Source: Hoyosella altamirensis
GTDB lineage: Bacteria; Actinomycetota; Actinomycetes; Mycobacteriales; Mycobacteriaceae
DNA: 64,000 nucleotides
Direction of reading: 5' to 3'
Assembly: GCF_014191505.1 (NCBI RefSeq)
Contig: NZ_JACHWS010000002.1
Location: 682,001 to 746,000 of the forward strand
The translations under genes were made by a program, and so were the position numbers. The notes below the pieces were generated by a model. The model was not told the origin of the DNA. It made no database searches and saw nothing but the letters and a program-made list of their open reading frames with translations. This document shows, in pieces, positions 12,941-21,226 of this stretch. Within the stretch, counting starts at the first letter, position 1, and each line of letters begins with the position of its first letter.

Positions 12941-13249
12941 GTGGGGGAACAGCTGTATGTCAATCCGGAAGCGCTTCAGGAGGCCGCACAGCGACTAGAG
13001 GCGATGGCGCATCGGCTGAGTGCAGATCTAGCCAGATGCGCACCCGCGCTTAGTCCTATGCCAGCGGGGCTGGACGAAGTCTCAGTCGCGGCAGCCCGCT
13101 GGAGCACCTCGGCTAGTTCGAGCCTCAACCATCGCACGCATGCTGCCGTCGCTGAGTTGCGGGCAGCCTCGGGTGCGCTGGCGGCGATCGCGGCGGGGTA
13201 TTCGACGAATGACGAGACGTTCAGCGCAGCGCTGCACGCCCGTTCGTGA
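12941..13249 (+). CDS. PE-family protein (type VII secretion substrate)
   Basis: 102 residues matching the PE domain along its whole length: VNPEAL with the Pro-Glu at 9-10, amphipathic helix QEAAQRLEAMAHRL, the AGLDEVSVAAA segment that corresponds to AGADEVS in mycobacterial PE proteins, a second helix, and the C-terminal secretion signal YxxxD (YSTND, Tyr 87/Asp 91). No domain follows. The GTG at 12941 is chosen because GGGAGG (12928-12933) lies 7 bp upstream; the frame stays open to a GTG at 12926, which lies in that site. Directly followed by a PPE gene and an EspG gene: PE and PPE form a heterodimer that EspG binds. Confidence 0.88.
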   Translation: MGEQLYVNPEALQEAAQRLEAMAHRLSADLARCAPALSPMPAGLDEVSVAAARWSTSASSSLNHRTHAAVAELRAASGALAAIAAGYSTNDETFSAALHARS

Positions 13250-13273
13250 CCACAGCTGTCAGGGAGTAATGAC

Positions 13274-14563
13274 ATGGGATTCACAGGCATTGTCTGGGCG
13301 TTGCGACGAGTCGTGCGGCTCGCGACCGACCTTCGCGGCGGAGCGCGATCAGGCCCGATGGCTACAGCAAGCGCGCAATGGTCTGACATGAACACCACAC
13401 TTGCCGAGACGGCTGACCAGATCGCGGCAGTCACCCGCTCTCTCGGTGAGAACTGGCGCGGCGATGCTGCCGCGAGGGCGCTGCCCAAGCTCCGCGAAAT
13501 GGAGGTGTGGCTACGCACAGCCAGCGTCACCGCCGGCTCGGTGAGCGCACAGGCCCGGCTCTGCGCAGCGGGATACGACGCTGCGAACGTGGCGATGCCC
13601 ACCGAAGCGGAGATCATGGCTGTTCAGGCGATGAAAGCTGCCGGCGCTGCGGCTCCTGGCGTCGCTAGCGGGCTGACTGCCGCGGGCGAGGGCATGGAAC
13701 GGGCACTCGATATCCGGGCTGCCGCGGCGATGCACGGGTACGAAGCGGCATGCTCCCCTGTCGGTGTTGCTGTCGACTTCCCGGCCCCGCCAGCTCTCAC
13801 CAACCTTCAGAACTCGGAGCCGCAATCGAATTCGGACGGTGCGATTCCGGATGACGTTTCGCTCTCGACCACGCCTGCGTCTGCGTTCAGCAACGTCGGC
13901 AGTTCTGGTGGTACCCACATCAGCCCCGCGCAGATTTCGCCTGTCGCTGGAACACTCTCGGGGCCCTCCACTCCGCTCGCGGCCATCACTCATGGAGCCA
14001 CCCGCGTGTCGCACGCTGCGCATGCCGCCGCGACAATCGCGGGCGTCTCGGCGACAGCGATGCGTTCAGTTTCCTCAGTCCTCGGAACTATTGCCGGACC
14101 TGCCTCCGGAAGCTCTACGTCGTCCGCCGGTGCGGTGCAGTCCACAGCACCACGCTCGAGCGTTACCACGCCCCTTGCGACAGTCAGCGCAAACCTTGCG
14201 GCGGGCGCCACGCCTACTAGCGATCGGCCCCTAATATCGCGGGGAGTCACCGGTAGTGAACTTCCAGGGCATGCACGCGACACACATCAGCGAAGCTCCC
14301 CGGCGATCCGCACGCCTGATGGCGCTGGGGAGGCTGGCCGGGGTGTTTTGCATCGGACTACACCGGTTTCAGGCGCGCGAGACGCGGTGACGCCCGCGGC
14401 AATGCCATATGCACCATTCGCCGGACGCGCAGTCACGTCGGGCGAAGAGGACGAGGTCCGCCCCGTCAGGCGGGGCACCGTTCCCAGGGAATCCTTCGAT
14501 ACGGGGCCAGCCGGGCAACTCGTCTGTCCTCCGATCATCGGCGCGAACGCTGCGGGGCGGTGA
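13274..14563 (+). CDS. PPE-family protein
   Basis: 429 residues. The N-terminal ~170 residues follow the PPE fold: FTGIVWALRR (where mycobacterial proteins have VWxAxPPE), a long helix, WRG (61-63, the WxG turn), LREMEVWLRTASVTAGSVSAQ and AMPTEAEI. The Pro-Pro-Glu tripeptide itself is not conserved (RRVVRLATDL in its place). The rest is Ala/Ser/Thr/Pro-rich low-complexity sequence, as in PPE C-terminal domains. AGGGAG lies 10 bp before the ATG. Twenty-four bp after the PE gene and overlapping the EspG gene by 4 bp, so the three form one operon. Likely exported with its PE partner by an ESX system encoded elsewhere. Confidence 0.82.
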   Translation: MGFTGIVWALRRVVRLATDLRGGARSGPMATASAQWSDMNTTLAETADQIAAVTRSLGENWRGDAAARALPKLREMEVWLRTASVTAGSVSAQARLCAAGYDAANVAMPTEAEIMAVQAMKAAGAAAPGVASGLTAAGEGMERALDIRAAAAMHGYEAACSPVGVAVDFPAPPALTNLQNSEPQSNSDGAIPDDVSLSTTPASAFSNVGSSGGTHISPAQISPVAGTLSGPSTPLAAITHGATRVSHAAHAAATIAGVSATAMRSVSSVLGTIAGPASGSSTSSAGAVQSTAPRSSVTTPLATVSANLAAGATPTSDRPLISRGVTGSELPGHARDTHQRSSPAIRTPDGAGEAGRGVLHRTTPVSGARDAVTPAAMPYAPFAGRAVTSGEEDEVRPVRRGTVPRESFDTGPAGQLVCPPIIGANAAGR

Positions 14564-15330
14564 ACGCCATGCTTGCGCCGCAACTGGCGAATGAGCTCGA
14601 GTCCGTAACTGTCACGGTTTCCGAGCTGGCCGCGCTGCAGTCCTTCGCAGGAGTTGAGGAATTGCCGGTGGCTCTGCAGGTCCCGCTCGTGAGCCCCGGC
14701 GAATATCTTATCGACGGCCTGTCGAGACGCGGCCTGGTCACCGACGGGTATGTTCACCCTGATCTCGGCGAATGGCTGCGCACGCTCGTGCTTGCCGAAC
14801 ATCAGGTTGCGATACGACGTATCGCGGTAGCCCAGCCCGAGCGAATGGTGATCTCCTGGGGAGGTCGCCGTGGCTCACCGGTGGGTGCCGTCCGCATCGG
14901 AGACATCATCAGAATTGCGGCGATCACCGGCGCACCAGCCGCACCCCTGCGGCGGTTCCTCGGCTCTGTTCCCGCTATGCGTGTTCGCGATGTGCGGGCA
15001 CCGCGCGAGGATCTTCTGGAAGCGCTCGGGATGGCGGGAGAGCCAGCAGGCGCGGAGTCCGCGTTCAGGCGCCTCGGCGTTCCCGCTCAGGACGCCCGCC
15101 GCATAGTGGATGCATTTTCACGATTGACGGGGATGTCAGAGATCGTCGCCGGCGCGCCTCGTGCAGGCAGCATGATGACGTCAGGAGTCTTCGACAGTCC
15201 ATCAGGGCGACTGCTGACGATTCCTGCTTGCCCTGGTGAGCCACCGTGGCTAACGCTATGCGGTGGCAGCGAGGCTCGCATCTCGGCACTTCTGCAGGGG
15301 CTATGCCGGGCTGTGCCGGCAGGCACCTGA
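14560..15330 (+). CDS. EspG-family ESX secretion chaperone
   Basis: 256-residue cytoplasmic protein similar in layout to EspG chaperones, which bind the tip of PE-PPE heterodimers and deliver them to an ESX (type VII) machine. Visible are the N-terminal segment with LPVALQVP, a central antiparallel sheet (QPERMVISWGGRRGSPVGAVRIGD, broken by a variable loop), helical segments, and the C-terminal PSGRLLTIPACPGEPPWLTLCGGS strand pair. GTG start overlaps the PPE stop (GTGA, 14560-14563), strong coupling. The assignment combines these features with the PE-PPE context; the sequence alone is divergent. Confidence 0.75.
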   Translation: MNAMLAPQLANELESVTVTVSELAALQSFAGVEELPVALQVPLVSPGEYLIDGLSRRGLVTDGYVHPDLGEWLRTLVLAEHQVAIRRIAVAQPERMVISWGGRRGSPVGAVRIGDIIRIAAITGAPAAPLRRFLGSVPAMRVRDVRAPREDLLEALGMAGEPAGAESAFRRLGVPAQDARRIVDAFSRLTGMSEIVAGAPRAGSMMTSGVFDSPSGRLLTIPACPGEPPWLTLCGGSEARISALLQGLCRAVPAGT

Positions 15331-15345
15331 ACAGCACCCCCACTG

Positions 15346-16002
15346 TCAGCCCATGACGTCACGAACGTGTTCAGCCACGTCCGTGAACGGTGCCTTGAGC
15401 TGACCCCACTGGCCAAGTTCCCAGCCACCCCGGGTCGGCTGAAGCTCAACGACCCCCGTGTTCTGAAGCCTATTCATGATCGCGAACATCGGGGTAATGC
15501 CAGTGAGCCTTGCAGCGACGAGCCTGATCACCGCGCCATGACTGACAACAACAACAGTTCCGTCGTCCTCTGCCAGGTACTGATCATGAAGGTCGCCGAT
15601 GACGGGTAAATAGCGGTCCAGAACGTCGTGCCCGCTCTCACCACCGGGGATCCTCACCGAGTAGTCACCGTGCATCCATGCGGAATACGCATCGAGGTAG
15701 AGACGATGCGCCTCGCGGTCCGCACGGTCTTCAAGTTCGCCTGCCTGAATCTCGTGGATACCCTCGACGATCTGCAGTTCGCGGCCGAGTGTCCTCGATA
15801 ATGGGTCGGCGGTCTGCTGCGCACGCAATGCGATTGAACTGACGAGCGCGTTACAGGTCCAGGACTCAGCGTCCTTAGCGAGGGCACTCGCCTGTTCATG
15901 TCCACGCGCGGTCAGCCCAGCGCCGGGTGGACGCGTATCCAGTTTCTGGAGGATATTCGATTCTGATTCAGCGTGCCTTACCAGCACCAGGCGCCCACTC
16001 AT
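15346..16002 (-). CDS. Histidine-phosphatase family protein (phosphoglycerate-mutase-like)
   Basis: 218-residue member of the branch-1 histidine phosphatases: RLVLVRHAESESN at the N-terminus (catalytic His 10 in the RHA/E motif), GLTARGHEQASALA, and VVSHGAVIRLVAARL with the second active-site His. Probably a small-molecule phosphatase rather than a glycolytic mutase, judging from length and the lack of mutase insertions. The ATG overlaps the pheA stop (ATGA at 15999-16002). Same order as Rv3837c-Rv3838c. Confidence 0.9.
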   Translation of the reverse strand: MSGRLVLVRHAESESNILQKLDTRPPGAGLTARGHEQASALAKDAESWTCNALVSSIALRAQQTADPLSRTLGRELQIVEGIHEIQAGELEDRADREAHRLYLDAYSAWMHGDYSVRIPGGESGHDVLDRYLPVIGDLHDQYLAEDDGTVVVVSHGAVIRLVAARLTGITPMFAIMNRLQNTGVVELQPTRGGWELGQWGQLKAPFTDVAEHVRDVMG

Positions 16003-16916
16003 AGTGTCCTGTCTCCCCGGCGCAAACGCTCAAGCCACGCCGATACCGCGGTGTCGTCAGGAGGCGGACACCCTCCTGACACTACTGTCGGCCAGGATCC
16101 CAGAAACCTCACTTCTCCGCCACCGCGACGGAGAGCTTTGAGCGCCTCACCGACGGCCGAGTCTTCGATGTGGCCGATGCAGTCGAGGTAGAAACGATAC
16201 GTGCCCATTGCTGTCCTGGTGGGCCGAGACTGGATTCGGCTGAGATCTATCCCGCGGAGCGCGAATTCGTTCATCGCTTTCGCGAGTGCGCCTGGCTCGT
16301 TTGGCAGCCCCAGAACGATCGAGGTGCGGTCACGACCTGTGCGCGGGGGCGGCGGGCCGGGCTTCGTGACAAGGACGAAGCTTGTTCGGGCGCCCTCGAC
16401 GTCAGCGACTTCGTCCGCGAGGATCTGCAGGGAGCGCTGGCGAGCGGCGAGGTGTGTCGAAACGGCTGCGTCGGCCCGATTTGCGGCAACATCGTCTGCC
16501 GCAGCGGCGTTGGAGGCGGCAGGAACGATGCGCGCATGCCCGAGGTTCTCGCTAAGCCAGCTCGAGACTTGGGCGGCGGCAACGGGGTAGGCAGCGATAG
16601 TTCGCACGTCCTCGAGGCTCGTTCCCGGTCGCGCCGCGACTGTGAACGCGATCACAAGTTCAGTCTCCGCGATGATCTGCAGCCGCTCGCCACGCGCAAG
16701 CGCGTCCAGTGTGGGCACCACCGGTCCTTCGACGGAACTTTCGATCGGAACGCAGGCCATCTCAGCTTGCCCGTTCCGGACAAGATCGAGAGCCGCGGGC
16801 GGGCTGGCGGCTGGGATTCGCTCTACCGTGTCTCGCACGGTTCCTGCGGCTTCCATCTGCACGAGTGCCGCTTCAGTGAAGGTTCCGGCTGGTCCGAAGT
16901 AGGCGATTCGCTGCAC
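15999..16916 (-). CDS. pheA: Prephenate dehydratase
   Basis: Converts prephenate to phenylpyruvate in phenylalanine synthesis. From GTG 16916 (VQRIAYFGPAGTFTEAAL becomes the N-terminus) the protein has 305 residues: a PDT domain with the TSFVLVTK motif that carries the catalytic Thr, followed by a C-terminal ACT regulatory domain with SRIQSRPTR (the ESRP-type Phe-binding motif) and YRFYLDCIGH. A longer frame to 16973 adds a leader not seen in the family. The ACT domain implies feedback control by Phe. Coupled to the downstream phosphatase. Confidence 0.95.
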   Translation of the reverse strand: MQRIAYFGPAGTFTEAALVQMEAAGTVRDTVERIPAASPPAALDLVRNGQAEMACVPIESSVEGPVVPTLDALARGERLQIIAETELVIAFTVAARPGTSLEDVRTIAAYPVAAAQVSSWLSENLGHARIVPAASNAAAADDVAANRADAAVSTHLAARQRSLQILADEVADVEGARTSFVLVTKPGPPPPRTGRDRTSIVLGLPNEPGALAKAMNEFALRGIDLSRIQSRPTRTAMGTYRFYLDCIGHIEDSAVGEALKALRRGGGEVRFLGSWPTVVSGGCPPPDDTAVSAWLERLRRGDRTL

Positions 16917-16984
16917 GCATAAGAGCGTACGTGCCGACGCCTCCCGTAGCAGCTTAAGCGCAAGCACTTCCACCCTCAGGATAA

Positions 16985-17003
16985 ATTGGTTAGCCTTACC
17001 TCA
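16985..17003 (+). promoter_or_regulatory. IdeR/DtxR-type iron box upstream of the DUF2470 gene
   Basis: ATTGGTTAGCCTTACCTCA matches the 19-bp iron-box consensus TTAGGTTAGGCTAACCTAA at 14 of 19 positions, including the core GGTTAG and ACCT. It ends 24 bp before the start codon, within the expected promoter. Confidence 0.7.
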
Positions 17004-17027
17004 CCTACACTGAGGAGGATGCGATCG

Positions 17028-17816
17028 ATGGCACACCGATCACCGGGCCAATACGGCCCCAACGCTGCGGAGCGGGTCCGGTCCGCATTCAGCCGCGCCC
17101 GCACCGCTGTCCTCGCGCTCGACGGAACCGATCCGGTGGCGACGTCCGTTCATCACTTCGACGGCGTCGGCGGCATGATCATTGCGGTCCCTGAGGATTG
17201 CGCCGCCACCGCCCTGGCGTGGCAAGCATGTACTGCGGGAATGCCCGCCGTGCTGGAATTGACCGACGAGGCCCCGGTCGAACTCCGCGAGCCGGTGCGG
17301 GCGCTTGTATGGATCCGCGGACAGCTGTTTCCCATCGATCCCGACGCGCTCGGCGCGACTGCGCAGCGAATCGCGGCGACCTCCCCTCACATCGCACTCC
17401 TCGACGTCGGTCACGGTTTGACTCTGCTGCGCCTTGAGGTGACTTCCACCGTGGTGGCCGATCACACTGGCGCGGAAGCTGTCCCGATCGATGCGCTCGC
17501 CGCAGCCGAGCCAGACCCCTTCTGCCACGTGGAAACGTGCTGGCTTCGCCATCTCGACAGTGACCACACCGACATGCTGGCAATGATCACCCGCAAACTT
17601 CCCGCATCGACGCGCTCCGGCACTATCCGCCCACTCGGACTTGATCGCTACGGGCTGCGTCTGCGGGTCGAGCATTCCGACGCGAGTGACAACGCTGATC
17701 AAGACATCCGCATCGCGTTCCCCGCCCCAGTCAGCACTCCGGACCAACTCAGTCAGGCTCTGCGCATTCTGATGGGCTGTCCATTCCTGAATGGGATACG
17801 CGCGAGAGGGCTGTAA
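17028..17816 (+). CDS. DUF2470-domain protein (Rv3839-like), iron-regulated candidate
   Basis: 262-residue soluble protein with a C-terminal DUF2470 domain (around ETCWLRHLDSDHTDMLAMI to the end), a domain shared with HugZ-type heme-utilisation proteins, and an N-terminal split-barrel-like half (SVHHFDGVGGMIIAVPED). Start taken at ATG 17028 because GAGGAGG (17012-17018) sits 9 bp upstream; the ATG at 17019 would touch that site. An iron box lies just upstream, and in M. tuberculosis the counterpart gene is IdeR-repressed as I recall it. A role in heme or iron handling is therefore an inference from regulation and domain. Confidence 0.82.
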   Translation: MAHRSPGQYGPNAAERVRSAFSRARTAVLALDGTDPVATSVHHFDGVGGMIIAVPEDCAATALAWQACTAGMPAVLELTDEAPVELREPVRALVWIRGQLFPIDPDALGATAQRIAATSPHIALLDVGHGLTLLRLEVTSTVVADHTGAEAVPIDALAAAEPDPFCHVETCWLRHLDSDHTDMLAMITRKLPASTRSGTIRPLGLDRYGLRLRVEHSDASDNADQDIRIAFPAPVSTPDQLSQALRILMGCPFLNGIRARGL

Positions 17817-17836
17817 CGCTGCTAGCTTGACTCAAG

Positions 17837-18625
17837 GTGAGCATTCGTAGCTGGGTCAGGCCTGACCTCCGCCACCTGCCCGAGCCAGAGCGTGACCCCC
17901 GCCAGCGACGACTGCTGTGGATCGAGGTCGGTCTTGTCGTCTTCATCACTCTCGGCATTCAGGGCTTATTCAGTGTTCTCACGTTTGCCGAAGCCTGGCT
18001 CGACCCGCGACCGATCGCCGAACAGACCGTCGCGCTGAACGTAACGCGATCTGATTCCGCGATCATCGACTTCGCGCGGAACGCACTTCTCGTCGTGCGC
18101 TTGCTCGCGTGGGCTGGGCTTGCCGGATTCCTGTTGTGGCGGACGGGTGCGGCTAGATGGCTGTCCGCACAGGTGCGCCTGCGACGCACTGACATAGTCG
18201 CCGGACTCATCCTCGCGGGCGTGATCGGCCTTCCCGGCCTGGGGCTCTACGCAATCGGCCGCACTCTCGGGATCACACTGGAGGTCGTCCCCAGCGCACT
18301 GCAGGACAGCTGGTGGCAAGTGCCGATGCTCGTCGCGTCGGCGGTCGCGAATTCCGCCGCCGAGGAAATCATCGTCGTCGTGTATCTACTCATCCGGCTG
18401 CGTCAACTCGGCATCAGCCCGAACGCAGCGCTCGCTGTATCTGCGTTCATCCGCGGAAGCTACCACCTCTACCAGGGCATCGGCGCCTTCGGCGGCAACA
18501 TCGTCATGGGCATAGTTTTCGCCCGGTACTTTCAGAAAATTGGACGCGTATGGCCGCTGCTCGTCGCCCATGCCGTAATCGACATAGTCGCCTTCGTCGG
18601 GTACAGCCTTGTTGTCACGCGCTAG
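17837..18625 (+). CDS. CPBP-family intramembrane metalloprotease
   Basis: 262-residue polytopic membrane protein with the CPBP/Abi (Rce1-like) motifs: AAEEIIVVVYLLIRL (motif 1 with the Glu pair), RGSYHLYQG (motif 2 His) and HAVIDIVAF (motif 3). About seven hydrophobic segments. Family members cleave prenylated proteins or process peptides and protect against bacteriocins; its substrate here is unknown. GTG start 20 bp after the DUF2470 gene with AAGG upstream, so probably co-transcribed. Confidence 0.85.
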   Translation: MSIRSWVRPDLRHLPEPERDPRQRRLLWIEVGLVVFITLGIQGLFSVLTFAEAWLDPRPIAEQTVALNVTRSDSAIIDFARNALLVVRLLAWAGLAGFLLWRTGAARWLSAQVRLRRTDIVAGLILAGVIGLPGLGLYAIGRTLGITLEVVPSALQDSWWQVPMLVASAVANSAAEEIIVVVYLLIRLRQLGISPNAALAVSAFIRGSYHLYQGIGAFGGNIVMGIVFARYFQKIGRVWPLLVAHAVIDIVAFVGYSLVVTR

Positions 18626-18666
18626 CCACCGCTTGCACTCAAGTAGCACTAACCAATACTGAGAGC

Positions 18667-18999
18667 ATGACCGAATCTCTCCCAGACAGCGGTGACACCA
18701 ACCGCAGTCGCATAGTCATCACCTATTGCGTGCGTTGCGGATGGTTGCTGCGCGCCGCCTGGATGGCGCAGGAGTTGCTCACGTCGTTTCACGGGGATGT
18801 TAGTGAAGTCGCGCTGCGCCCCGGGCCCAGCGGTTCATTCCGCATTGACGCGGGGGACAGCACCATCTGGAACCGCGAGACCGACGGCGGGTTCCCCGAG
18901 ATCGCAGTTCTCAAGCAACGCGTCCGCGATGTAGTAGCCCCCGCTCGCGACCTCGGCCACACCGACCGTTCCACCCTGACAAGCGGCGACGATGACTGA
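18667..18999 (+). CDS. SelT/SelW/SelH (Rdx) family redox protein
   Basis: 110-residue thioredoxin-like protein. VITYCVRCGWLLRAAWMAQELL carries CxxC where animal selenoprotein W has CxxU, and SGSFRIDAGDSTIWNRETDGGFPE and LKQRVRDVV complete the Rdx fold. Probably a small cytoplasmic thiol oxidoreductase. The next gene starts 8 bp before this one's stop, so the two are coupled. The start is the ATG at 18667. Confidence 0.85.
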   Translation: MTESLPDSGDTNRSRIVITYCVRCGWLLRAAWMAQELLTSFHGDVSEVALRPGPSGSFRIDAGDSTIWNRETDGGFPEIAVLKQRVRDVVAPARDLGHTDRSTLTSGDDD

Positions 19000-19744
19000 A
19001 CAGAACGAGTTCTGGCTTGGATACGTGCCCGGCGCGACACCAGCGAAGTGGGCTCAGCGCTGGTCCGAGCGGGTTACCGACGTCCCCCTGCGGCTAGTTC
19101 AGATTTCCGTCGCAGATCAGTGCAGCGCACTAGTGCAGCGGCGCGTCGACGCCGCACTAGTGCGACTTCCGGCGCAACGCGACGAAGAATGGGAACTACT
19201 CAGCGTGGTGCCTCTGTACGAAGAGGTGCCCGTGGTTGTCGTTCCGCGCGGACACTTTCTCAGCGCTGGTGAGGAGGTGACGTATGCGGACCTTGCCGAC
19301 GAAGCGTTGTGGTACCCGCTCGATGACACGTTCGCATGGGAGGGAGCCGGCGGCGTTCCTGGTGCAGCGCAGCCGCACCGGCCCGCAACTTCTCGCGAGG
19401 CCCTAGAACTCGTCGCGACCGGGACTGGCGTCACGGTAGTTCCGATGTCCGTGGCACGGCTGCACCCTGATCCTGAGCTTGTTTCCCGACCGCTCGCCGC
19501 AGGGCCGCGCTCGCAAGTGGGTATCGCCTGGCTCGCCGAACGTTCAACGGACACGGACGCATTGCTCGACGAGATGGTCGGGATCGTCAAGGGTCGCCGG
19601 GCGAATTCGAGCAGAGGGCTCCGTAGTCAGGCCCCTGCGGTACAGAAGCCTCCAGCGTCGAAGCCAGCCGCGAAAACGGCGCGGCGCGGCACACCTCGCC
19701 AGACCTCGAATCGCCGTAAGCAGCCTCGCAAGCCTGGCCGGTGA
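18992..19744 (+). CDS. Orphan LysR-type effector-binding domain protein with basic tail
   Basis: 250 residues resembling the periplasmic-binding-protein-like ligand domain of LysR regulators (LGYVPGATPAKWAQRW, LVQRRVDAALVRLP, PLYEEVPVVVVPRGHFLS, TSREALELVATGTGVTVVPMS) but with no N-terminal helix-turn-helix: the frame begins with the first beta strand. The last 50 residues are a Lys/Arg/Pro-rich, probably disordered tail (KPAAKTARRGTPR, RRKQPRKPGR). It may bind nucleic acid through the tail, or be a stand-alone ligand sensor. Translation is coupled to the SelW-like gene. Function unknown. Confidence 0.75.
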   Translation: MTEQNEFWLGYVPGATPAKWAQRWSERVTDVPLRLVQISVADQCSALVQRRVDAALVRLPAQRDEEWELLSVVPLYEEVPVVVVPRGHFLSAGEEVTYADLADEALWYPLDDTFAWEGAGGVPGAAQPHRPATSREALELVATGTGVTVVPMSVARLHPDPELVSRPLAAGPRSQVGIAWLAERSTDTDALLDEMVGIVKGRRANSSRGLRSQAPAVQKPPASKPAAKTARRGTPRQTSNRRKQPRKPGR

Positions 19745-19802
19745 GGCTCGCCAGTATCAGGAATCACATCGACAGTCAGTTTTAGATGCGTAAAGTCATG
19801 GC

Positions 19803-21083
19803 ATGCCCGGCGATCATCGACGAATTCCTCCATTAGGGGAGGATCCCCGACGCAGTCGCCATCAGCAGCCTCCGCACCCACAGCGGGACCCCCGCGTGCC
19901 ACCGGAGAACCAGGCGTGGTCAGCCATACCTCCCGGTCAGGCCCACCAGCCGCCTCAGCCAGATGCCCGCACACGGCAGTATCGCGGGCAGCCATTCCCC
20001 GCGCAACAACCGCCACCTCCCCCGGCGCGACCTCCCCGGACGCGGCAACACGCTGGCCAATGGGCTGCGGTCCCACCTTCAGGACCGCCCCGGCGCCCGG
20101 CCCCGCCGCCACGACAGCACGGGCGCCACTGGAGGCGTCGCCGACGCCCGCTGCGGGTGTTTATGATCCTGCTGCTAATTCTGGTCTTCGTGGTCGGTGT
20201 CGGTGGATTCCTGCTCGATCGGTCGATGCCGCGAGTCGACGCGCTCTCTTCCTATGAGGGGCGCATAGGCGATACACCTGGAACCAATTTCCTCATCGTG
20301 GGGTCAGACAGCCGGATCGGTCTGACGCCAGAACAGGAAGCTGAGTTCACAACCGGCGGGGACACCGGCACTGATCGTACAGACACAATTCTTCTGGTCC
20401 ATAAGCCCCGGGGCGGTGACACGGTACTTGTCAGTATCCCTCGGGATTCGTACGTTCCAATTCCGGGGTACGGATACGAAAAAATCAATGCGGCATTCGC
20501 GTTCGGCGGAGCTCCGCTACTTGTTCAGACCATCGAAGAATCCACCGGTGTCCATATCGACCATTATCTTGAAGTCGGCTTCGCCGGTTTCGCGGGAATT
20601 ACCGACGCCGTTGGCGGCGTAGAAATGTGTCTCGAAAATCCAATGACGGATCCGTTGGCGGGCATTGACCTGGCTCCTGGCTGCCAGACTCTCAGTGGAC
20701 GCGAATCCCTCGGCTTTGTGCGCAGCCGCGCAACCCCCCTCGCCGACCTCGACCGGATGAACAATCAGCGCGAATTCATGTCGGCGCTTTCGGATAAGAT
20801 CGCTAGTCCCACGACGATTCTCAACCCCTTCCGCAGTATCCCCCTTGCTCGTGCAGTCGGACGGGCGATCGCAATGGACGAGCGCGATACACTCATCGAC
20901 GCAGTGCGACTCGGCCTCGCCCTGCGCGGCACGATCGTGACGACGACAGTACCTGTCGGCGGTTTTGGTGACCTCGCTGGAATTGGCAATGTCCTCTATT
21001 GGGACGCCAACGATGCGCCACGATTCTGGGGGGCTATCTCCAGGGGTGAACCGCTACCAGGGGATCTCATCACTTCTGGCTAG
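19803..21083 (+). CDS. LytR-CpsA-Psr (LCP) family cell-wall ligase
   Basis: 426 residues. A long cytoplasmic N-terminus (1-115), rich in Pro, Gln and Arg, ends in RRRRRPLR and leads to one transmembrane helix (about 119-138) and an extracytoplasmic LCP domain: NFLIVGSDSR, RTDTILLVH, SIPRDSYVPIPGYG, KINAAFAFGG, DRMNNQREFM. LCP enzymes transfer undecaprenyl- or decaprenyl-linked polymers, here probably arabinogalactan, to peptidoglycan. It lacks a C-terminal LytR_C domain. The synteny (just upstream of bfrB) fits Rv3840, and the galactan operon earlier in the window supplies a substrate. Confidence 0.88.
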   Translation: MPGDHRRIPPLGEDPRRSRHQQPPHPQRDPRVPPENQAWSAIPPGQAHQPPQPDARTRQYRGQPFPAQQPPPPPARPPRTRQHAGQWAAVPPSGPPRRPAPPPRQHGRHWRRRRRPLRVFMILLLILVFVVGVGGFLLDRSMPRVDALSSYEGRIGDTPGTNFLIVGSDSRIGLTPEQEAEFTTGGDTGTDRTDTILLVHKPRGGDTVLVSIPRDSYVPIPGYGYEKINAAFAFGGAPLLVQTIEESTGVHIDHYLEVGFAGFAGITDAVGGVEMCLENPMTDPLAGIDLAPGCQTLSGRESLGFVRSRATPLADLDRMNNQREFMSALSDKIASPTTILNPFRSIPLARAVGRAIAMDERDTLIDAVRLGLALRGTIVTTTVPVGGFGDLAGIGNVLYWDANDAPRFWGAISRGEPLPGDLITSG

Positions 21084-21136
21084 AAAACTGCCCGCCGAGT
21101 TAGGAATGGCTTCGTTTAAGAACCCTGTGAGTCATT

Positions 21137-21190
21137 TTAGGTTATCGTAACTTCACTGTGGGAACACTATCCTTATTTAGGCTGAACTGG
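21137..21190 (+). promoter_or_regulatory. Tandem iron boxes upstream of bfrB
   Basis: Box 1 at 21137-21155, TTAGGTTATCGTAACTTCA, matches the IdeR consensus at 14 of 19 positions with a perfect left half. A weaker box 2 lies at 21172-21190 (11 of 19). In mycobacteria tandem boxes upstream of bfrB mediate iron-dependent activation by IdeR. Confidence 0.65.
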
Positions 21191-21226
21191 CATGACATGT
21201 GCGCTGCAAGAGCCTATTCTGGAATC

